Shown: one piece after another, positions 57,080 through 64,000 of the stretch | How positions within the stretch are numbered: position 1 is the stretch's first letter | Layout: every line of letters starts with the position of its first letter | Source: Paragemmobacter straminiformis | Lineage (GTDB): Bacteria > Pseudomonadota > Alphaproteobacteria > Rhodobacterales > Rhodobacteraceae | DNA: 64,000 nucleotides | Assembly (NCBI RefSeq): GCF_014243445.1 | Contig: NZ_JACLQD010000001.1 | Span: 806,001-870,000, forward strand | Direction: 5' to 3' | Program-made: the position numbers and the translations under genes | Notes under the pieces: model-generated | The model's input: only the letters and a program-made list of their open reading frames with translations | What the model was told of the DNA's origin: nothing | Databases searched by the model: none

Positions 57080-57826
57080 TCAGATCAGGAAACCGCCGTC
57101 GCTGTCGTCGCCCGCCTCTTCCATCAGGCGGTCGAGGTTGGGGATGATCACATGGCGCTTGCCCTGCAATTCGATCACCCCGTCGCGCTTCAGGGCGCTG
57201 ACCTGGCGGCTAACGGTCTCGAGCGTCAGGCCCAGATAGTCGGCCATTTCCTCGCGCGTCAGCGGCAGATCGAAGATCAGCGCGCCCTTCTGGGACTTCA
57301 ACTTCAGGCTGGCATCCCGCCGCGCGATGATCGCCAGAAGCGAGGCGATCTTCTCGCGCGCCGTCTTGCGGCCCAGCAGAAGCATCCACTCGCGCGCGGC
57401 ATCGAGTTCGTCCAGCGTCATCTCGAGCAGGCGCTGCGCGATATGCGGCGTCTTGCCCATCAGCTCCTCGAAGGGCTTCTTGCGGAAGCAGCACATCACC
57501 AGATCGGTGGTCGCCGTCACGTCATAAGCCGCCTTGTCGCGCCCCGGTCTGCCAACGAAATCAGAGGGTAACAGCAAACCGACCATCTGCCGCCGCCCGT
57601 CCTCCATCGTCTGCGTCAGCGTGGCGATTCCCGTCACGACCGAGGCTACAAAATCCATCCGGTCGCCCGACCAGATCACCGTTTGGCCCGCCTGAAAGCT
57701 GCGGTAATACTTGATTTCTTCAAGTTGCTGCAACTCGTCGGATTCGCAGCGCGCGCAGACGGCGCGATGGCGGATCGGACAGTCACCGCATTGCTGGTGG
57801 ACGATGTTCAGATCGTGCTGAGCCAT
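57080..57826 (-). CDS. fnrL: Oxygen-sensing transcription regulator FnrL
   Basis: The protein has 248 residues. Iron-sulfur cysteines are in QQCGDCPIRHRAVCARC (Cys 13, 16, 24, 27) and near LVMCCFRKK. The cNMP-like sensor domain spans about 30-150. The HTH TREEMADYLGLTLETVSRQVSALK contains the E-SR readout of FNR proteins for TTGAT half-sites. It activates cco, hemN and other micro-oxic genes when the 4Fe-4S cluster is intact. ATG 57826 begins the conserved protein. The shared spacer with hemN has one FNR box, so autoregulation is likely. Confidence 0.96.
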   Translation of the reverse strand: MAQHDLNIVHQQCGDCPIRHRAVCARCESDELQQLEEIKYYRSFQAGQTVIWSGDRMDFVASVVTGIATLTQTMEDGRRQMVGLLLPSDFVGRPGRDKAAYDVTATTDLVMCCFRKKPFEELMGKTPHIAQRLLEMTLDELDAAREWMLLLGRKTAREKIASLLAIIARRDASLKLKSQKGALIFDLPLTREEMADYLGLTLETVSRQVSALKRDGVIELQGKRHVIIPNLDRLMEEAGDDSDGGFLI

Positions 57827-57860
57827 GTCACCCCTTCCGTGTGCCAAAAATTTTGGCGGT

Positions 57861-57874
57861 TTGATCTGTATCAA
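57861..57874. promoter_or_regulatory. FNR (FnrL) box between fnrL and hemN
   Basis: TTGATCTGTATCAA is a perfect FNR consensus, exactly 34 bp from the start codon of fnrL on one side and of hemN on the other. Confidence 0.9.
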
Positions 57875-57908
57875 GGCTCGGTGTGCCCGTGCCGACAAAG
57901 GTAAACAC

Positions 57909-59264
57909 ATGACACAGGAATCGCAACTCACCCGTCTCGGTCTATTCGACGCACGTGTGCCCCGCTACACCAGCTATCCGACGGCCCCGCATTTCGGCGG
58001 GTCGGTCACTCCTGCAACATTCTCAGGCTGGGTGGAAGCGATTCCCGCGGGTTCCTCGATCTCGCTCTACCTCCACGTCCCATTCTGCCGCCGCCTCTGC
58101 TGGTTCTGCGCCTGCCGCACGCAAGGCACCTCGAGCGACGAGCCGGTGATCGCCTATGTCAAAACCCTGAAAGCCGAAATCGCGCTGCTGAAACAGCACC
58201 TTGCCCCCGGCGTCAAACTTGCCCGCCTGCATTGGGGTGGCGGGACGCCGACCCTGCTTCAGCCCGACCAGATGCGCGACCTTGCGGCCACCGTGTTCGA
58301 CGCCCTGCCGATGGCAGACGGCGGCGAGTTCTCGGTCGAGATCGACCCGAACGAGGTCGACGAAGCCCGCCTTGACGCATTGGCCGAAAGCGGGCTGAAC
58401 CGCGCCTCGATCGGGGTGCAGGACTTCGACCCCGAAATCCAGAAAACCATCGGCCGCGAACAACCCTACGAGCTGACCAGACGCGTTTCGGAAATGATCC
58501 GTGACCGCGGCGTGCGCTCGCTCAACGCCGATATCCTTTACGGCCTGCCGCACCAGACCCGCACGCGCATCGCGGATTCGGTCCAGAAACTGCTGACCCT
58601 CTCGCCCGACCGTGTGGCGCTTTACGGCTATGCCCATGTGCCGTGGATGAGCCGCCGCCAGCAGATGATCCCCTCGGATGTGATGCCCACACCCGAAGAA
58701 CGCCTTGCCCTGTTCGAAACCGCGCGCGAGCTTTTCGTCTGGGACGGGTATCAGGAAATCGGCATCGACCATTTCGCCCGCCCCGAAGACAGCATGGCCG
58801 TGGCCCAGCGCAGCGGCCATCTGCGGCGCAACTTCCAGGGCTATACCGCCGATACCGCACCGATCCTGATCGGGCTGGGCGCATCCAGCATCTCGCGCTT
58901 CCCGCAGGGCTATGCGCAGAATGTCTCGGGCACGTCGGACTATACCAAATCCATCCGGGCGGGCCGCTTCTCGACGCATCGCGGCCATGCCTTTCAGGGC
59001 GAAGACACGCTGCGCGCCCGCATCATCGAGGCGTTGATGTGCGACTTCCACGTCAGCCGCGCCGAACTTCTGCGCGATTACGCCACCACGGCCGAACGGA
59101 TCGACAGCATGTTCACAGAGGCCGCGCGCGCTTTCGAGGGCATGGTCCGGCTTGACCCGACGGGCCTGACGATCCTGCCGCAGGGCAAGCCGCTTACCCG
59201 CATGATCGCCCGCGTCTTCGACGCCTACGACCAGACCAAGGCCCAGCACTCCGCAGCCATCTAG
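57909..59264 (+). CDS. hemN: Oxygen-independent coproporphyrinogen III dehydrogenase
   Basis: The protein has 451 residues. The radical-SAM CxxxCxxC motif is in HVPFCRRLCWFCACRT (Cys 60, 64, 67), with HWGGGTPTLL, EIDPNEVD, RASIGVQDFDPEIQ and YGLPHQT following. The C-terminal HemN domain contains GLGASSISRFPQGYAQN and RGHAFQGEDTLRARIIE. It oxidatively decarboxylates coproporphyrinogen III without oxygen. AAGG 7-8 nt upstream supports ATG 57909. Its stop overlaps the convergent glycosyltransferase by 4 bp. Confidence 0.96.
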   Translation: MTQESQLTRLGLFDARVPRYTSYPTAPHFGGSVTPATFSGWVEAIPAGSSISLYLHVPFCRRLCWFCACRTQGTSSDEPVIAYVKTLKAEIALLKQHLAPGVKLARLHWGGGTPTLLQPDQMRDLAATVFDALPMADGGEFSVEIDPNEVDEARLDALAESGLNRASIGVQDFDPEIQKTIGREQPYELTRRVSEMIRDRGVRSLNADILYGLPHQTRTRIADSVQKLLTLSPDRVALYGYAHVPWMSRRQQMIPSDVMPTPEERLALFETARELFVWDGYQEIGIDHFARPEDSMAVAQRSGHLRRNFQGYTADTAPILIGLGASSISRFPQGYAQNVSGTSDYTKSIRAGRFSTHRGHAFQGEDTLRARIIEALMCDFHVSRAELLRDYATTAERIDSMFTEAARAFEGMVRLDPTGLTILPQGKPLTRMIARVFDAYDQTKAQHSAAI

Positions 59265-60480
59265 GCGCGGCCCCGCTCGACGAAATCGACCATGCGCGGC
59301 AGGCAGATGCGGCGAAGGTCATAGTGCTGCAACACCGTCTCGCGCGCCGCCTTGCGCAGGGGCATGTAGCGGTCGGGGTCTGCCAAGGCCTCGGTCAGCA
59401 CGCGCGACCAGCCCGCGACATCGAAAAAATCGACCAGCAGGCCGTTTTCGCCGTGCCGGATCACCTCGCGCACGGGGGCGGTGTCGGACCCCACCACCAA
59501 AGCCCCCGCCGCCATGCTTTCCATCATCGACCATGACAGGACGAAGGGATAGGTCAGATAGGCATGGGCGCGGCTGATCTGCATGATGTTCACGAACACG
59601 CCGTAAGGCACCTTGCCCATGAAATGCACCCGCGACAGATCGAGTCGGTCCTGCACCTCGGCAAGGAAGCGGTCCTTCCAGCTGATGCCGTCGGGCGGAG
59701 GGTTGCCGTAACTCACCTCGTTGCCGCCCACGATCACCACCTGCGCCTCTGGCCGCGCCGCCAGCACATCGGGCAGCGCGCGCATAAAGCTGTGATAGCC
59801 GCGATAGGGTTCCAGATTGCGGTTGACGAAGGTCAGCACCTCGTCGCCCGCGCGCAGGACGCGCCCGTCGGGCAGCGTGACGCTGGCCGAACCGTCTGGC
59901 ACCATGACAGCGGTATCCACCCCGTCAAAGATCACCTCGATCATCCGCCGCAGCGGCGCCGGATAGGTCGACGCCTGCCACTCGGTCGGCGACACGCCCG
60001 CATCGGCATGCAACAGCGCCTGACCCAGATGCGCGGTGCGCCCCTGCGCGATCATCACCTGATCGAATGTCGCGGCCCCGAATTCGGGGTCGAATCCCGT
60101 ATCCGCCCCCACGCCGCGATAGTAGTATTCGGCGTAGACGATCAGCCGTGCCTCGGGCCAGACCTCTTTCAGAAACAGGGTCTCGCCCCAGCCGGAATGG
60201 CCGAAGATCACATCGGGCACATATCCCTTTTCCTCGCGCAGGCGCTTGCAGGCGCGCGCGACCACCACGCCACGGTCGCTTTGCTGGGTGTAGTTGCGGC
60301 CCAGACGGCAGGCGGCCGGGTCGACCTTTTGCGCCTCGAACTTGTAGCGCAGGGTCGGGGTTTCGGTCTCGCGCTTGTTGGTCAGGTCGGTCAGCGCCGT
60401 CACCTCGTGGCCGCGGCGGCGCAGTTCGGGGGCAAGGTGCAGGAATTGGGCGGGATAATTCTGGTGAACCAGCAGTATCT

Positions 60481-60484
<4 letters not shown>
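59261..60484 (-). CDS. Glycosyltransferase, family 4-like
   Basis: The protein has 407 residues with GT-B fold. It starts MKILLVHQNYPAQFLHLAPE; the nucleotide-sugar part includes LTFVNRNLEPYRGYHSFMRALPDVL, VVIVGGNEVSYG and the donor-binding E-x7-E region near SWSMMESMAAGALVVGSDTAPVREV. No signal peptide or membrane helix. It probably transfers a sugar to a surface glycan or lipid. Its start overlaps the yejF stop by 4 bp, so it is translated together with the peptide importer, an unexpected partner. Confidence 0.87.
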
Positions 60485-62072
<1,588 letters not shown>

Positions 62073-62076
<4 letters not shown>

Positions 62077-63182
62077 CGGAAGGTCTTTCTCGGGTCAAAG
62101 GCATCGCGCACGCCCTCAAAGACAAAGACGAGCAGGCTCAGCATGATGGCAAAGGTGAAGAAGGCGGTAAACGCAAGCCACGGCGCCTGCAGGTTCTGCT
62201 TGGCCTGCTGCGTCAACTCGCCCAGCGACGGCGCGCTTTGCGGCAGACCGAAGCCAAGGAAATCCAGCGTTGCAAGCGACCCGATGGTGCCGGTGATGAT
62301 GAAGGGCAGCATGGTCAGCGTCGCCACCATCGCATTGGGCAGCACATGCCGCACCATGATGACCCGGTCAGGCACCCCCAAGGCCCGCGCCGCGCGGACA
62401 TATTCGAAATTCCTAGCCCGCAGGAATTCGGCCCTGACCACACCGACAAGCGAGGTCCAGCCGAACAGCACCATCAACCCGATCAGCAACCAGAAACTCA
62501 TCTGGAAAATCGCCCCCACGATGATGATGACGTAAAGCGTGGGCGTGGCCCCCCACAGCTCGATCACCCGCTGGAACACCAGATCGACCAGACCGCCGAA
62601 ATAGCCCTGCACCGCCCCCGCCGCTATGCCGACCACGCTCGTGATCAGCGTCACGATCAGCGCAAAGGACACCGACAGCCGGAAGCCATAGATCACCCGT
62701 GCCAGCACATCGCGCGCGGTGTCATCCGTGCCCAGCCAGTGATTGGCATCGGGGGCCGAAGGGGCAGGCCCGTCCAGATCGTTGATCGTGTTGAACTTGT
62801 AGGGAATGGGCGGCCACAGGATCCAGCCCTGCTCGACGGGTTCGCCCAGCGCCGTGCCCTTCTCGGTCGCCTCGGCCAGAATGCCCTCGGGATCGTCCCA
62901 GCAGGCTTCGGACCCGCCCGCCACGATCAGGCAACGCACTTCCACATCGGAATACTTGGCCTCGGTCTTGAAATCGCCGCCAAAGGCCGTCTCGGGGTAG
63001 AACTTCAGGAAAGGCGCATGCAACTCGCCCCTGTAGCTGACGATCAGCGGGCGGTCGTTGGCGATGAACTCGGCAAAAAGCGACAGGCCGTAAAGCAACA
63101 GGAACAGCCACAGCGACCAATAGGCCCGCCGGTTGGCGCAGAAGTTCCGCCAACGCCGCTGGTTCAGGGGGGAAAGCGCCAT
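62073..63182 (-). CDS. yejE: Peptide ABC importer permease YejE
   Basis: The protein has 369 residues. The N-terminus MALSPLNQRRWRNFCANRRA followed by a membrane helix and a long periplasmic loop (to about 145) is characteristic of YejE. Five more membrane helices follow, with the EAA loop FVRAARALGVPDRVIMVRHVLPNA-type sequence (EYVRAARALGVPDRVI). It pairs with YejB. Spacing to yejB is 3 bp. Confidence 0.93.
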
Positions 63183-63185
63183 GTC

Positions 63186-64000
63186 CTACCCCCTTTTCCC
63201 GAAGTCGATGCGCGGATCGACCCAGACATACATCAGGTCCGAGACGATCCCCATCACCAGCCCGATCAGGCCAAAGAAGAACAGCGTGCCGAAGATCACC
63301 GGATAATCCCGCTCGACCGCCGCCTTGAAGCCAAGCTGCCCCAGCCCGTCGAGGCTGAAGATCGTCTCGATGATAAGGCTGCCGCCAAAGAACACGCTGA
63401 CGAACAGCGCCGGAAACCCTGCGATCACGATCAGCATGGCGTTGCGGAACACATGGCCGTAAAGCACGCGGCTTTCCGTCAGCCCCTTGGCGCGGGCGGT
63501 CATGACATATTGCTTCTTGATCTCTTCAAGGAAGGAGTTCTTCGTCAGCAGCGTCAGCGTGGCAAAGCTTGAAATCGTGCTGGCCACCACCGGAAGCGTG
63601 ATGTGCCACAGGTAATCCACCGCCTTGGCCCACCACGACAACTCTTCCCAATTGTCGCTGGTCAGCCCGCGCAGCGGGAACAGCCGCCAGTAGGACCCCC
63701 CCGAAAACAGCACAAGCAGCAGGATGGCGAAAAGAAAGCCCGGAATCGCATAGCCGACGATGATGGCCCCGCTTGTCCATGTGTCGAACTGCGACCCATC
63801 CCTGACAGCCTTGCGGATGCCCATGGGAATGGAAATCAGATAGGCGATCAGCGTCGACCACAGCCCGAGCGTGATGGACACGGGCATCTTTTCCAGCACC
63901 AGATCGAAAACGTCGATCGACCGGAAGTAGCTTTGACCGAAGTCGAAGCGCATGTAATTCCACATCATGGTGAAGAACCGCTCGGCGGGCGGGATCGCCT
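63186..64000 (-). CDS. yejB: Peptide ABC importer permease YejB (C-terminal part, cut by window edge)
   Basis: About 271 residues are visible; the frame is open at the window edge, reading [20 protein letters not shown], the typical YejB region before [22 protein letters not shown]. OppB-type membrane helices and the EAA loop [24 protein letters not shown] follow, ending [16 protein letters not shown]. An internal ATG at 63968 is not the true start. The yejA binding protein would be expected beyond the edge. Confidence 0.93.
   Translation of the reverse strand, partial: AIPPAERFFTMMWNYMRFDFGQSYFRSIDVFDLVLEKMPVSITLGLWSTLIAYLISIPMGIRKAVRDGSQFDTWTSGAIIVGYAIPGFLFAILLLVLFSGGSYWRLFPLRGLTSDNWEELSWWAKAVDYLWHITLPVVASTISSFATLTLLTKNSFLEEIKKQYVMTARAKGLTESRVLYGHVFRNAMLIVIAGFPALFVSVFFGGSLIIETIFSLDGLGQLGFKAAVERDYPVIFGTLFFFGLIGLVMGIVSDLMYVWVDPRIDFGKRG

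Overview
The window is high-GC DNA from an alphaproteobacterium, most likely a member of the Rhodobacteraceae (Rhodobacter / Cereibacter / Tabrizicola-like). The evidence is the gene content: an FnrL-type FNR next to hemN, ccoNOQP and ccoGHIS with FNR boxes, divergent hemC/hemE, a SelD fused to a flavin oxidoreductase, a short RpoN, and ClpS. No phage, plasmid, IS element or CRISPR array is visible.

1-19 kb is an accessory catabolic region. A minus-strand operon of eleven genes (15951 down to 4390) encodes a ribose-type (CUT2) ABC importer made of a periplasmic binding protein, a lone permease and an unusual ATPase-permease fusion. The same operon encodes two zinc alcohol dehydrogenases, a Gfo/Idh/MocA dehydrogenase, a PRISE-type enone reductase, a YciI protein, an intradiol ring-cleavage dioxygenase, a ketopantoate-reductase-like enzyme and a small protein of tentative tautomerase type. 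A divergent two-gene unit (3-hydroxyisobutyrate-dehydrogenase-like plus regulator) faces it across a 23-bp palindrome. At the far end, a second regulator of the same design is divergent from a sugar-phosphate isomerase and is preceded by three copies of a TGTCCAA-type dyad. Both regulators fuse a winged HTH to a complete family-1 ABC solute-binding domain without any signal peptide. I consider this pair the most novel item in the window. An ABC-F ATPase lies between the two units.

19-31 kb is mostly housekeeping: an elongator tRNA-Met, an orphan HyuA, rpoN, the selenium genes selD (fused) and mnmH, argE, a small secreted protein, rsmC, an SDR and a small lipoprotein. 31-45 kb holds hemF, an Imm10-like orphan, a YbbA/YbbP-type ABC exporter divergent from tesA, a GlcD-like flavoenzyme with an MFS protein, divergent hemC/hemE around a PpsR-like site, a GST, iolG with an IolR-like operator, clpS and a HAD hydrolase. 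45-48 kb holds a D,D-carboxypeptidase with a SPOR domain, coupled to an FAH-family hydrolase.

47.7-59.3 kb is a micro-oxic respiration block: ccoSIHG, ccoPQON, a universal stress protein, fnrL and hemN, with four FNR boxes in three spacers. The window ends in the yejB-yejE-yejF peptide importer operon, which is translationally coupled to a glycosyltransferase.

Intergenic spacers carry several repeat families: a dispersed CTTGCCCAAATACTC-type element, clusters of short palindromes with a CTGCG core between convergent genes, and small minisatellites with 12, 13, 16 and 24 bp units.
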